Positions 56,047-64,000 of a stretch of 64,000 nt of DNA are shown one piece after another (the stretch's first letter is position 1; each line of letters starts with the position of its first letter). The stretch is from Polaromonas sp. (GTDB lineage: Bacteria; Pseudomonadota; Gammaproteobacteria; Burkholderiales; Burkholderiaceae_C). Below the pieces are notes generated by a model that was not told the origin of the DNA, did not search any database, and saw only the letters and a list, made by a program, of their open reading frames with translations. A program made the translations under genes and the position numbers. The DNA lies in the NCBI RefSeq assembly GCF_029945685.1, contig NZ_JAQSDA010000008.1, positions 119,091 to 183,090 of the forward strand. Reading direction: 5' to 3'.

Positions 56047-56841
56047 TCAATAGGTCCCGGGGTAAGCCCCACCATCGGCCAGCACGTTCTGGCCCGTCAT
56101 GTAAGCGGCATGTGTGCTGCACAGGAAGGCGCAGATCGCACCGAACTCGTCGGGCGTGCCAAAACGGCCAGCCGGAATTTGCGCCTGTTGCGCGCGGCGG
56201 ACCTCTTCGACACTCTTGCCGGATTTCTCGGCAGTAGCTCGCACGGTGGTGGCGATGCGGTCGGTGTCGAACTTGCCGGGCAGCAGGTTGTTGATCGTGA
56301 CACCCTGGGCCGCCAGTTTGGTACGCGCCACGCCGGCAACAAACCCCGTCAGCCCGCTGCGCGCACCGTTGCTCAAGCCCAGAATGTCAATCGGCGCCTT
56401 CACCGAGCTGGAGGTGATGTTGATGATGCGGCCGAAGCCGCGCGCCGCCATGCCGTCCACCGTGGCCTTGATCAGCTCGATCGGGGTCAGCATGTTGGCG
56501 TCCAGCGCCTTGATCCAGGCGTCGCGGTTCCAGTCGCGGAAGTCACCGGGTGGCGGGCCGCCGGCGTTGGTCACCACGATGTCGAAGTCCTTGCGCACTG
56601 CGAAGACCGCCGCGCGGCCTTCAACGGTTGTGATGTCCGCCGCAACAAACTGCACGCTGGCGCTCGCCGGCCGGGCGCTGTCAGCTATCAATTTTGCAGC
56701 AGTCGCTTCCAGGACCTCGGCGCCCCGCGCGACGATCAACACGTTCACACCTTCGCGCACCAGCGCCTGGGCACAACCCAGACCGAGGCCCTTGCTTGCG
56801 CCGCACACCAGTGCCCATTTGCCTGCGATACCTAAATCCAT
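56047..56841 (-). CDS. Short-chain dehydrogenase/reductase (SDR)
   Basis: A 264-residue classical SDR. The cofactor motif is CGASKGLGLGCA (13-24), NAG is in VVTNAGGPPPG (about 93-103), and the catalytic Ser is in INITSSSV. The usual YxxxK is not seen: where Tyr-x3-Lys is expected the sequence reads LGLSNGARSGLTG, so the catalytic Tyr and Lys are replaced (Asn and Ser). This matches a divergent SDR subfamily (BphB/YxxxK-less group) and the activity is uncertain. Residues about 47-66 (ATAAKLIADSARPASASVQF) are encoded across an R1 repeat. It is divergent from the SH3 protein gene. Confidence 0.82.
   Translation of the reverse strand: MDLGIAGKWALVCGASKGLGLGCAQALVREGVNVLIVARGAEVLEATAAKLIADSARPASASVQFVAADITTVEGRAAVFAVRKDFDIVVTNAGGPPPGDFRDWNRDAWIKALDANMLTPIELIKATVDGMAARGFGRIINITSSSVKAPIDILGLSNGARSGLTGFVAGVARTKLAAQGVTINNLLPGKFDTDRIATTVRATAEKSGKSVEEVRRAQQAQIPAGRFGTPDEFGAICAFLCSTHAAYMTGQNVLADGGAYPGTY
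56644..56700 (-). repeat. R1 repeat, copy 12 (inside the SDR gene)
   Basis: Minus-strand head GCTGCAAAATTGATAGC (56684-56700; left arm diverged), body TGACAGCGCCCGGCCGGCG then AGCGCCAGCGTGCAGTTTG. Read in frame as AAKLIADSARPASASVQF. Confidence 0.7.
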
Positions 56842-56877
56842 AATAATTTCCGCTTCTTCGTTGAAAGTTGAGGAGCC

Positions 56878-57468
56878 ATGATACTGAGTAAATCCAAGCG
56901 CGTTCACTGGCTGGGCTCTTGCGCCCTTCTGCTGGCCGGCGCCCTGGCCCATGCACAAACGGAAGCCGTGCTGGTCAAGCGCGCCACCGAATTGCGCGAG
57001 GCACCCGGGGAAACATCGCGCAGCCTGGTCCCGCTGGCGGCGCGTACGCCGGTCACGCGCTCCGGTGCGCGCCAGGGCGCATGGATCCAGGTGCGCACCG
57101 CTGAAGGCGCCAATGGCTGGGTCCACATGTTCGACGTGGCCCCGGCCAGCAGCGCCACGGCGTCCGGCACCGGCGCCAATGCACTGCGCGGCCTGACCAG
57201 CTTCTTCAACAAGGGCAGCGCCCAGGGGGGGAGCACCACCGCCACCTCCACGGTGGGCATACGGGGACTCGGCGCTGAGGACCTTGCGCGCGCGCAACCC
57301 GACATGGCCGCAGTGGCGCAAGCCGACACCCTCCGCATGGATGCCGACCAGGCCCGACAGTTCGCCGGCGCGGCGGCTCTCAGCAGCCGGCCGGTGGAGG
57401 CCCTGCCCAACCCGGCGCCAGCGCCGCTGCAAAACACCGGCCCCACGGGCAACAACAACAACAACTAG
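56878..57468 (+). CDS. Secreted bacterial SH3-domain protein
   Basis: A 196-residue exported protein: signal peptide (about 1-27, ending AHAQ), one SH3b domain (about 30-88, VLVKRATELREAPGETSRSL ... GAWIQVRTAEGANGWVHMFDV), then a low-complexity tail rich in Ala, Ser, Thr and Gly ending in five Asn encoded by (AAC)5. SH3b domains bind peptidoglycan or peptides. It is followed after nine bases by an M48 peptidase gene; such SH3b-M48 pairs suggest a shared envelope quality-control role. Confidence 0.82.
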   Translation: MILSKSKRVHWLGSCALLLAGALAHAQTEAVLVKRATELREAPGETSRSLVPLAARTPVTRSGARQGAWIQVRTAEGANGWVHMFDVAPASSATASGTGANALRGLTSFFNKGSAQGGSTTATSTVGIRGLGAEDLARAQPDMAAVAQADTLRMDADQARQFAGAAALSSRPVEALPNPAPAPLQNTGPTGNNNNN

Positions 57469-57477
57469 GAGCCGCCC

Positions 57478-58548
57478 ATGACGCTGCCACCCCTTTCCCC
57501 GCAACCGGCCTGGCTGCTGACGCTGGCACTGACAGCCGGTCTGGCCTGTTTGCCAGCGCACGGCCAGGACGCCGGCAAGGCCCTGAACCTGCTGGGCTCC
57601 TTTCTGCGCCAGGCCGCCCCTGCCGAAGCGCCGGCGCCAGCCCAGCCGTCCACGCCCGGCGGGATGCTGGGAAACATGCTGGGCGCCAGCTTCGCCCCGG
57701 CCGGCGCTGGCCAGGCGGCACGGGCCGGTGACCTGATCGGCCTGCTGTCGCAGTCACTCGAGCAGATTGACGAGCCCCGCGAAATTGAAATCGGCCGCCA
57801 GCTGGCCGCCGTGCTGCTGGGCAGCAAGCCGCTGCATCCCGACATGGCGCTGCAGCGCTACGTCAACCAGCTGGGGCGCTGGATCAGCCTGCAGTCCTCG
57901 CGGCCACAACTGCCCTGGACCTTTGCGGTGCTGGACGATGCCGGCTTCAACGCTTTCGCCGCGCCCGGGGGGTATGTGTTCGTGACCAAGGGCTTGATCG
58001 AGCGTGTTGCCGACGAGGCCGAACTGGCCGGCATCCTGGCGCATGAAATCACCCACGTGACCGCCAGACACCACCTGCAGGCCATCGCCAAGACCGCACG
58101 CGCCGGCCTGCTCACACAGGTCGTCGGCTCGCAGGTCAAGGGTCAACTGGCGGGCGCGGTGTCGGCCCAGTTTCTGAGCCTGGGGCGCGACCTGTATTCA
58201 CGCGGACTGGACCAGAGCGATGAATTCGACGCCGACCGCAGCGGCGTGGCACTGGCCGCACGCGCCGGTTTCGACCCCTACGGCCTGGTGGCCGTGTTGC
58301 AGCAGCTGCGCACTGCCACGCCCGACAACCCCCTGTTTGCACTGTCGCTGAGCACCCACCCGCCAGCTCAGCAGCGGCTGGACCTGCTGGAGCAGGCCAT
58401 GGGCAACCGCATGGACGGCTTGAGCGGACAGCAGGCCGTTACCGTGGCGCAGCGCATGGAAAGGCTGGCGGCCTCCCGCACCGCCAGCAGCTCCAATGCA
58501 CCGGCGGCCGCTGCACCGGCGGGGCGGCGGGTTCCGGTGAAGAAATAG
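57478..58548 (+). CDS. M48-family metallopeptidase (secreted, BepA/LoiP-like)
   Basis: A 356-residue zinc peptidase exported by a signal peptide (about 1-30, ending AHGQ). The zinc motif HEITH is at about residues 189-193 (LAHEITHVTARHHLQ) and the third ligand is in SDEFDADRSG (about 245-254). The catalytic Glu is the one within HEITH. A C-terminal TPR-type region, as in BepA, is not present, which makes it closer to the short LoiP-like members. Likely role is turnover of misfolded periplasmic or outer-membrane proteins. Transcribed with the SH3b protein. Confidence 0.9.
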   Translation: MTLPPLSPQPAWLLTLALTAGLACLPAHGQDAGKALNLLGSFLRQAAPAEAPAPAQPSTPGGMLGNMLGASFAPAGAGQAARAGDLIGLLSQSLEQIDEPREIEIGRQLAAVLLGSKPLHPDMALQRYVNQLGRWISLQSSRPQLPWTFAVLDDAGFNAFAAPGGYVFVTKGLIERVADEAELAGILAHEITHVTARHHLQAIAKTARAGLLTQVVGSQVKGQLAGAVSAQFLSLGRDLYSRGLDQSDEFDADRSGVALAARAGFDPYGLVAVLQQLRTATPDNPLFALSLSTHPPAQQRLDLLEQAMGNRMDGLSGQQAVTVAQRMERLAASRTASSSNAPAAAAPAGRRVPVKK

Positions 58549-58592
58549 GACGTTCTCGTCCGCAGTTGGGCCGAGGCTGCTGTGGTCCGCAC

Positions 58593-59000
58593 CGGACAGC
58601 GGGGCTGGACTCCCCACTCCCTCCCCTAGCCCCTCCCTCGCCCCGCTGGGCGATGGAGGGGGACTTCATTTGGCCACATGTGCTGCTGCCGCGTGCAAAC
58701 ATGACAGTCCCGTGCGTCCGACATGACGCGCTTTGCGCGTCATGTCTCCCCGCATCCGAATCCGCATTTGTTTTCCCCACCCGTCGGGCTGGGCCGAGGA
58801 GCGCAGGCAAAAGCGGATCAGGGATCGCGATTGTCTGAGCCGAAGGCGAGTTCGAGCGAGACCCCGCTTTTCCCGAGCACCGCAGGTTGCCCCGAAGCGC
58901 AGCGCAGGGGACCCAGACCATCGGGTCGCCTTTTCTTTTGCTTACTTTTCTTTTGGCGACGCAAAAGAAAAGTGAGTTGCCGCCGGGCAACCCCCGGCTA
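58593..59000. repeat. R3 long dispersed repeat, copy C
   Basis: This copy occupies most of the 550-base gap (58549-59098) between convergent genes. It retains all R3 blocks, including the internal palindrome CATGACGCGC-TTT-GCGCGTCATG (about 58722-58744). The end block has a longer self-complementary arm, TTACTTTTCTTTTGGCGACG then CAAAAGAAAAGTGA, than copies A and B. No gene is credible here. Confidence 0.85.
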
Positions 59001-59098
59001 ACAGACGTGGGCGAACTGAAAAGGAACTTAACAGGCTTGATGCCTGAAACGCGCACAGGGCCAGCACGGGCCGCAGCGTGAAATACAAGCGCTGGAAC

Positions 59099-60046
59099 TC
59101 ACTTGCCCGCGCGGGAAAACACAAAAATCCCCGCAATCACCAGCACAGTCCCCGCGGCCACCCAGGCCGTGAACGGCTCACCGAGAATCAGCACGCCCAT
59201 CAAAATGGTGGACATCGGGCCGACCATGCCGGTCTGCGCGGCCAGGCTGGCGCCTATGCGTTCGATGGCCATCATCACCATGAGCACGGGGGCCGCCGTG
59301 CACAGCGTGGCATTGAGCACCGACAGCCAGATCACCTCGGGTGCCACCGCCACAGCGCTGAGCGGCCTGAGCAGCACGAACTGCAGGATGCAGAACAGGC
59401 AGGCGACCGTGGTGGCCAGGCCGACCAGACGCAGGGCGCCCAGGCGCTTGACCATCTCGCCGCTGTAGACCAGGTAAAGCGCATAACTGACGGCGCTGAG
59501 AAACACCAGCAGCGCGCCCCACGCTGCATCGGGACCCAGCAGGGTGATCTCGTGGCCGAAAACCAGCACCACGCCGCTGTAGCTGATCGCCATGCCCATG
59601 ATTTGCGGCGCACTGATGCGCCTGCGGTACAGCACCAGACCCAACAGCAGGACCAGCGTGGGATTGAGGTAGAGGATCAGCCGCTCGAGCGAGGCGCTGA
59701 TGTAGGCGAGCCCTGCAAAGTCCAGAAAACTCGCCAGGTAATAACCGGTAAAGCCCAACCAGAGCACGCCCAGCCAGTCCTTGCGGGTCAGGGCCGCCTT
59801 GCCCCGGCTGGCCCACCAGGCCATGACCGCAAAGATCGGCAGCGCAAACAGCATGCGGTACATGATGAGCGTGACCGCATCCACGCCATAACGGTAGGCG
59901 AGCTTGACGATGATCGCCTTGCCGCTGAAGGCGATCGCGCCGAAGGTCGCCAGCAGCAAGCCGGTCGCTATGCTTTTAGGAGCTGTCTGCGCCCGTTGTT
60001 CCTGGGCTGGAAGTGTTTTTGACTCTGATCTGTTGGGCAAGGGCAA
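59099..60046 (-). CDS. EamA-family (DMT) transporter
   Basis: A 315-residue drug/metabolite transporter with ten helices; LLLATFGAIAFSGKAIIVKLAYRYG and YLVYSGEMVKRLGA (in pieces) mark the two repeats. The frame starts with TTG at 60046, three bases after the gamma-glutamyltransferase stop; there is no ATG before the first helix. Residues about 8-26 (ESKTLPAQEQRAQTAPKSIA) come from an R1 repeat, so the original N-terminus may have been replaced. The tight spacing with the transferase gene suggests that the two products act on related gamma-glutamyl or amino-acid compounds; this is an inference. Confidence 0.8.
   Translation of the reverse strand: MPLPNRSESKTLPAQEQRAQTAPKSIATGLLLATFGAIAFSGKAIIVKLAYRYGVDAVTLIMYRMLFALPIFAVMAWWASRGKAALTRKDWLGVLWLGFTGYYLASFLDFAGLAYISASLERLILYLNPTLVLLLGLVLYRRRISAPQIMGMAISYSGVVLVFGHEITLLGPDAAWGALLVFLSAVSYALYLVYSGEMVKRLGALRLVGLATTVACLFCILQFVLLRPLSAVAVAPEVIWLSVLNATLCTAAPVLMVMMAIERIGASLAAQTGMVGPMSTILMGVLILGEPFTAWVAAGTVLVIAGIFVFSRAGK
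59967..60023 (+). repeat. R1 repeat, copy 13 (5' end of EamA gene)
   Basis: Head GCTATGCTTTTAGGAGC (59967-59983; right arm one base off), body TGTCTGCGCCCGTTGTTCCT then GGGCTGGAAGTGTTTTTGA. Read in frame on the minus strand as the N-terminal extension of the carrier. Confidence 0.72.
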
Positions 60047-60049
60047 ATT

Positions 60050-61660
60050 CTAGAAACCGACGGCCTGACCGTCGCGCCGGCTGTCACTGGCCGCCACATA
60101 ACCTTCGACCTTGGGATCGCCCGCGCGGCAGATGAACTGGCCCGCGCCGAAATCCTGGTAGGAGTCGTTGATCACTTCCATGCGGTGGCCGCGGTCCGAC
60201 AGTCCCTGCACGGTTTGCGGGTTCATCGCCGCCTCGACATTGATTTCAAAACCGGCGTTGTAGCGCCAGCGCGGCGCATCACAGGCGGCCTGCGGGTTCT
60301 GCCCGTAGTCGAGCATGCGCACCAGCGTCTGCATGTGGCCCTGCGGCTGCATGTTGGCACCCATCACGCCATAAGACATGACGGGCTGCCCGTCCTTCGT
60401 GAGAAAGGCCGGAATGATGGTGTGGAAAGGCCGCTTGCCCGGCGCCACCTGGTTGACGCCGGGCAGCAGGCTGAAGCCGTGGCCGCGGTTCTGCAGGCTG
60501 ATGCCGAACTCGGGCTCGACACAACCCGAGCCAAACCCCATGTAGTTGCTCTGGATGAAGCTGACCATCATGCCGTCCTCGTCGGCCGCTGTGAGGTAAA
60601 TGGTGCCGCCCTTGACCGGGTTGCCGGCGCCGAAGTCCTGCGCTTTTTTCATGTCGATGAGTTTGGCACGGGAGGCGAGGTAGGCGTCGTCGAGCATTTG
60701 ATCGACGCTCACCTCCATCGACGATGGCTCCGCCACGTATTTGTACACGTCGGCAAACGCCAGTTTCATGGCTTCAATCTGCAGGTGCTGTGAATCCACC
60801 CCGTCCACCGCCAGGCCGGCGACATCGAACTTGTCCAGGATGCCCAGCGCAATCAGTGCCGAAATGCCCTGCCCGTTCGGCGGAATTTCGTGCAGCGTGT
60901 AGCCGCGGTAGTCCTTGCCGATGGGCTGGACCCACTCCGGCCGGTAGGACGCAAAGTCTTTGGCCGTCAGGCTGCCGCCGTTTTGTGCGGAGAATTTTTC
61001 AATCGCCTGCGCGATCTCACCGCCGTAATAGGCCGCGCCCTTGCTTTGCGCGATCGCCCGCAACGCCCTGGCCGCCGCCTTGAACTGGAACAGCTCGCCC
61101 ACATTCGGCGCGCGGCCCCAGGGCAGAAAGGACTGGGCAAAACCTGGCATGCCTTTGAGCTCATCGGTAGCGGCCGCCCACTTCTGCTGCACCACCGGCG
61201 GCAGCAGGTAGCCGCGCTCGGCGATTTCGATCGCGGGCTCCATCAGGTCGGCAAACGGCAGTCGGCCAAAACGTTCACTCATGGCCACCCAGCCAGCCAC
61301 GGCACCGGGCACGGTCACCGAATCAAGACCGCGCTTGGGTGGGGTGGCGGCGCCGTCGCCGTATTTGCGCTTGAAGTAATCCGGCGTCCAGGCCTGCGGT
61401 GCACGGCCCGAGGCATTGAGACCATGCAATTCCTTGCCGTCCCACAGGATGCAGAAGGCGTCGCTGCCCAGGCCGTTGCTGACCGGCTCGACGATGGTCA
61501 TGGCGGCGGCCGCGGCAATCGCCGCATCCACCGCGTTTCCGCCCTTGAGCAGCATGCGCAGGCCGGCCTGCGCGCCCAGCGGGTGCGAGGTGGACACCAC
61601 ATTGCGGGCAAACAGGGGGATGCGGGTGGAAGTGTAGGGATTGCTGTAGTCGAATTTCAT
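60050..61660 (-). CDS. Gamma-glutamyltransferase family protein (cytoplasmic type)
   Basis: A 536-residue Ntn-hydrolase that cleaves gamma-glutamyl bonds (glutathione or gamma-glutamyl amines) and self-processes at a Thr. GGNAVDAAIAAAAAMTIVEPVSNGLGSDAFC in pieces is the N-terminal signature, and LTAADEDGMMVSFIQSNYMGFGSG is the C-terminal subunit start. The Thr of GGTIYL aligns with catalytic Thr391 of E. coli Ggt. Unlike E. coli Ggt it has no signal peptide (MKFDYSNPYTSTRIP), so it is likely cytoplasmic. It lies between a Bug receptor and an EamA carrier in one operon, suggesting uptake, cleavage and export of a gamma-glutamyl compound. Confidence 0.85.
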   Translation of the reverse strand: MKFDYSNPYTSTRIPLFARNVVSTSHPLGAQAGLRMLLKGGNAVDAAIAAAAAMTIVEPVSNGLGSDAFCILWDGKELHGLNASGRAPQAWTPDYFKRKYGDGAATPPKRGLDSVTVPGAVAGWVAMSERFGRLPFADLMEPAIEIAERGYLLPPVVQQKWAAATDELKGMPGFAQSFLPWGRAPNVGELFQFKAAARALRAIAQSKGAAYYGGEIAQAIEKFSAQNGGSLTAKDFASYRPEWVQPIGKDYRGYTLHEIPPNGQGISALIALGILDKFDVAGLAVDGVDSQHLQIEAMKLAFADVYKYVAEPSSMEVSVDQMLDDAYLASRAKLIDMKKAQDFGAGNPVKGGTIYLTAADEDGMMVSFIQSNYMGFGSGCVEPEFGISLQNRGHGFSLLPGVNQVAPGKRPFHTIIPAFLTKDGQPVMSYGVMGANMQPQGHMQTLVRMLDYGQNPQAACDAPRWRYNAGFEINVEAAMNPQTVQGLSDRGHRMEVINDSYQDFGAGQFICRAGDPKVEGYVAASDSRRDGQAVGF

Positions 61661-61717
61661 GAATGGCTCTGAAAAAGGGAGGACCGGCACCGGGCCTCCG
61701 GCGCCGGGGAAAAGCTG

Positions 61718-62713
61718 TCAGTCGGTGGTGATCTTGCGCTCGGAAATGATTTTTTTCCACTTGGCGTTGTCGGTCCTGACCATGGCCGCAAAAGCCTGCG
61801 GGGTGCCCCCGGTGGGCTCGGCGCCAAGCCGGGCAAAACGCTCCTTCACGTCGGGGTCGGCCAGAGCCGAGTTGAGCGCCTGGTTCACCCGCGCCGTCAG
61901 CTCGGCATTCAGGCCCTTGGGGCCGTACACGCCAAACCAGGTCACCGACTCGAAGCCCGGCAGGCTTTCGGACACCGTCGGCAGATCAGGGGCGAGCGCC
62001 GTGCGCTTGAGGCTGGTGACCGCCAGGGCACGCAGCTTGCCGTCCTTGACATGCGGCATTCCGGTGACAAAGGAGTCGAACAGCACATCGAGCTTGCCGC
62101 TGATCAGGTCCGGCATGGCCAGCGCGGTTCCCCGGTAGGGAATGTGAAGAATGAAGGTGCCCGACTGCGCCTTGAAGTACTCGGTGGTCAGGTGCACGAT
62201 GGTGCCGTTGCCGCTGGACGCGTAGTTCAGCCGGCCCGGATTTTTTCGCGCGTGGTCCATGAACTCCCGCATGGTCCTGGCCGGTGAAGACATGGGCACC
62301 AGCACCACGTTGGGCGAACTCGCGACATAGGCGATCGGCGTGAAATCGGTCTCGGCGTTGTAGGGTATTTTCGGGTTGATGGCCGGGCCTATGCTGTGGG
62401 TGCTGGACGTCGCCAACAGCAGCGTGTAGCCATCGGGTGCGGCCTTGGATGCAGCGTCGGCGCCTATGGTCCCGCCGGCGCCGGGCCGGTTGTCCACCAC
62501 CACGGTCTGCCCGATTTTTTCACCAAGCTTCTGCGACAGCGCGCGCGCCAGGATGTCAGTGGCGCCGCCCGCCGGGAAAGGCACGATCATGCGGATCGGG
62601 CGCGAAGGATAAGCAGCGCCCGGGGCGGCTGCAGAAGTCTGTGCCGCAACGGGCATTGCGGCTGCAACTGCCAGGCTGGCCGTGGTCAAAAAAATGATAT
62701 GTCTACGTTTCAT
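61718..62713 (-). CDS. Bug-family periplasmic substrate-binding protein
   Basis: A 331-residue TctC/Bug receptor with signal peptide (about 1-24, ending PVAAQ) and the family blocks MIVPFPAGGATDILARALSQ, VVVDNRPGAGGTIGAD and LNYASSGNGTIVHLTTEYF. It lies 57 bases upstream (in transcription) of the gamma-glutamyltransferase gene and about 100 bases downstream of tctA, with a terminator between, so it may serve the tctA-type carrier while being transcribed with the transferase. The ATG at 62713 starts the signal peptide. The ligand is unknown. Confidence 0.88.
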   Translation of the reverse strand: MKRRHIIFLTTASLAVAAAMPVAAQTSAAAPGAAYPSRPIRMIVPFPAGGATDILARALSQKLGEKIGQTVVVDNRPGAGGTIGADAASKAAPDGYTLLLATSSTHSIGPAINPKIPYNAETDFTPIAYVASSPNVVLVPMSSPARTMREFMDHARKNPGRLNYASSGNGTIVHLTTEYFKAQSGTFILHIPYRGTALAMPDLISGKLDVLFDSFVTGMPHVKDGKLRALAVTSLKRTALAPDLPTVSESLPGFESVTWFGVYGPKGLNAELTARVNQALNSALADPDVKERFARLGAEPTGGTPQAFAAMVRTDNAKWKKIISERKITTD

Positions 62714-62765
62714 TTCGACATTGTGCAACGGTTTTCCCATTGGCACCGTTCAAACAGTTTCACTC

Positions 62766-62793
62766 AAAAAAAACGGCACCCGAGGGTGCCGTT
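62766..62793 (-). terminator. Intrinsic terminator after tctA
   Basis: Read on the minus strand: AACGGCACCC (62793-62784) and GGGTGCCGTT (62781-62772) with a 2-base loop, then eight T residues. A textbook terminator between tctA and the Bug receptor gene. Confidence 0.9.
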
Positions 62794-62812
62794 GGGGCGT
62801 TTCATCCAGGCA

Positions 62813-64000
62813 TCATTCCTCGACAAACGCCTCTTCACGCTTGTTCTTGACCGACGGCAAAAGCACGATGACCAGCAGCAAAGCCCCGGCAGCAAGCAGG
62901 CCGGCAGACAGCGGGCGCGTCACGAACACGCTCCAGTCGCCGCGCGAGAGCAGCAACGCGCGGCGCAGGTTTTCTTCCATCATGGGGCCCAGGATGAAGC
63001 CCAGCAGCAGGGGTGCGGGCTCCGTACCGAGCTTGATGAAGAGATAGCCGATCACGCCAAAAATACCGACCATCCAGATGTCCCAGGTGTTGTTGTTGGT
63101 CGAGTAAACACCAATCGCACAGAACAGCACAATCGCGGGAAACAGGAAGCGGTAGGGCACGGTCAGCAGCTTGATCCAGATGCCGATCAGCGGCAGGTTC
63201 AGGATGATCAGCATGGCGTTGCCGATCCACATCGAGGCGATCAGGCCCCAGAACAACTCGGGGTTGCTGGTCATGACCTGCGGGCCGGGCTGGATGTTGT
63301 GGATCGTCATGGCGCCCACCATCAGGGCCATCACCGCGTTGGGAGGAATGCCCAGCGTGAGCAGCGGAATGAAGGAGGTCTGCGCACCGGCATTGTTGGC
63401 CGACTCGGGACCGGCCACGCCGCGGATATTGCCCTGGCCGAAGGGAACTTCGCCCGGCTTCATTTTCATTTTCTTTTCCAGCGTGTAGGCAGCAAACGCG
63501 GCCAGCAGCGCACCACCGCCAGGCAGGATACCCAGGGCTGAACCCAGAATGGTTCCGCGCAGCACGGCTGGTGTCATGTCCTTGAAGTCCTGCTTGGTCG
63601 GAAACAGGCCGGACACCTTGGCGGTGAACACTTCACGCTCATGCTCGGGCTGGGCGAGGTTGCTGATGATCTCGCCGTAGCCGAACACACCCATGGCAAT
63701 CACGATAAAACCGATGCCGTCGGTCAGTTCGGGAATGTCAAAGCTGAAACGTGCGACACCGGAGTTCACGTCGGTGCCCACCAGGCCCAGCAACAGGCCC
63801 AGCACAATCATGCCGACCGCCTTGAGCAGCGAGCCCGATGCCAGCACCACGGCGCCGATCAGGCCCAGCACCATCAGGGCGAAATACTCCGCAGGTCCAA
63901 ATTTGAAAGCCAGCTCTGTCAGCGGTGGCGCAAAAGCGGCCAGGATCAGGGTACCGACGCAGCCGGCAAAAAACGAGCCCAGACCGGCCGCGGCGAGGGC
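62813..64000 (-). CDS. tctA: Tripartite tricarboxylate transporter large permease TctA (partial, N-terminus outside window)
   Basis: At least 395 residues of the large permease of a tripartite tricarboxylate (TTT) carrier; the frame runs open to the window edge and lacks roughly the first 105 residues. FGYGEIISNLAQPE, GILPGGGALLAAFAAYTLEKK, GVAGPESANNAGAQTSFIPLLTLGIPPNAVMALMVGAM (in pieces) and FILGPMMEENLRRALLLSRGDWSVF are TctA blocks. It works with a small TctB permease, probably encoded outside the window, and a Bug receptor (62713-61718). A strong terminator follows. Confidence 0.93.
   Translation of the reverse strand, partial: ALAAAGLGSFFAGCVGTLILAAFAPPLTELAFKFGPAEYFALMVLGLIGAVVLASGSLLKAVGMIVLGLLLGLVGTDVNSGVARFSFDIPELTDGIGFIVIAMGVFGYGEIISNLAQPEHEREVFTAKVSGLFPTKQDFKDMTPAVLRGTILGSALGILPGGGALLAAFAAYTLEKKMKMKPGEVPFGQGNIRGVAGPESANNAGAQTSFIPLLTLGIPPNAVMALMVGAMTIHNIQPGPQVMTSNPELFWGLIASMWIGNAMLIILNLPLIGIWIKLLTVPYRFLFPAIVLFCAIGVYSTNNNTWDIWMVGIFGVIGYLFIKLGTEPAPLLLGFILGPMMEENLRRALLLSRGDWSVFVTRPLSAGLLAAGALLLVIVLLPSVKNKREEAFVEE

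Overview
The window is a GC-rich stretch of bacterial chromosome. Its gene families and order point to a betaproteobacterium of the Comamonadaceae (Polaromonas, Rhodoferax or Variovorax-like); this is an inference from content, not a species identification. Supporting signs are the trxB / ftsK-lolA-rarA block, ribF-ileS-lspA, two Bug-type periplasmic receptors, a DUF1800-DUF1501 pair, and dispersed GC-rich repeats of the kind common in this family. I see no transposase, integrase, prophage, CRISPR array or toxin-antitoxin module. The genes look like core or long-resident chromosome.

Layout. 1-9.1 kb: end of a tRNA, an amidase, a DegP-like protein that has lost its catalytic His and Asp, an epimerase, a ferredoxin-reductase, an orphan Bug receptor, and a two-gene operon of unrecognised secreted proteins. 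9.1-12.6 kb: a livHMGF branched-chain amino-acid ABC operon without its binding protein. 12.9-20 kb: rarA, lolA, ftsK, a CRP-like regulator, trxB, then rpmB-rpmG. 20-25 kb: fatty-acid desaturase, an RsmB-type rRNA methyltransferase, a DUF1653 protein, prfC. 25-32 kb: a DUF3616 protein whose signal peptide lies in another frame, a 7TM protein with a dead GGDEF domain, an Lrp-type regulator divergent from a lone AceE-like 2-oxoacid dehydrogenase E1, and a fasciclin protein. 32-38 kb: purN, an MFS carrier, an acyl-CoA dehydrogenase pair, a lipoprotein hydrolase. 38-47 kb: HNH nuclease, ribF-ileS-lspA, a Na/Pi transporter with PhoU domain, a Bcr/CflA carrier, a Nudix hydrolase. 47-58.5 kb: DUF1501 and DUF1800 proteins, quinone reductase, EamA carrier, a frameshifted secreted protein, an SMP-30-like protein, an MFS carrier, an SDR, an SH3 protein with an M48 peptidase. 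59-64 kb: tctA (cut by the window edge), a Bug receptor, gamma-glutamyltransferase and an EamA carrier, all on the minus strand.

The most striking structure is not a gene. Three repeat families are scattered through the window. R1 is a unit of about 57 bp with a palindromic 17-bp head (GCTAY-N7-RTAGC) and a GC-rich body. I count 13 copies; seven lie wholly inside reading frames (rarA, the AceE-like gene, an acyl-CoA dehydrogenase, ileS, the Nudix gene, the SDR, an EamA carrier) without breaking them, and one supplies the stop codon of the epimerase gene. R2 is a double-hairpin GC-rich unit of about 95 bp: two copies sit at the stop codons of trxB and lspA, and a third, diverged copy is read through in ribF as about 26 extra residues. 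R3 is a unit of about 400 bp; all three copies sit between convergent genes. Together they suggest that domesticated palindromic repeats act both as transcript-end signals and as a source of protein-coding sequence.

Two genes (24986-26060 and 52516-53267) show clear single-base frame breaks.
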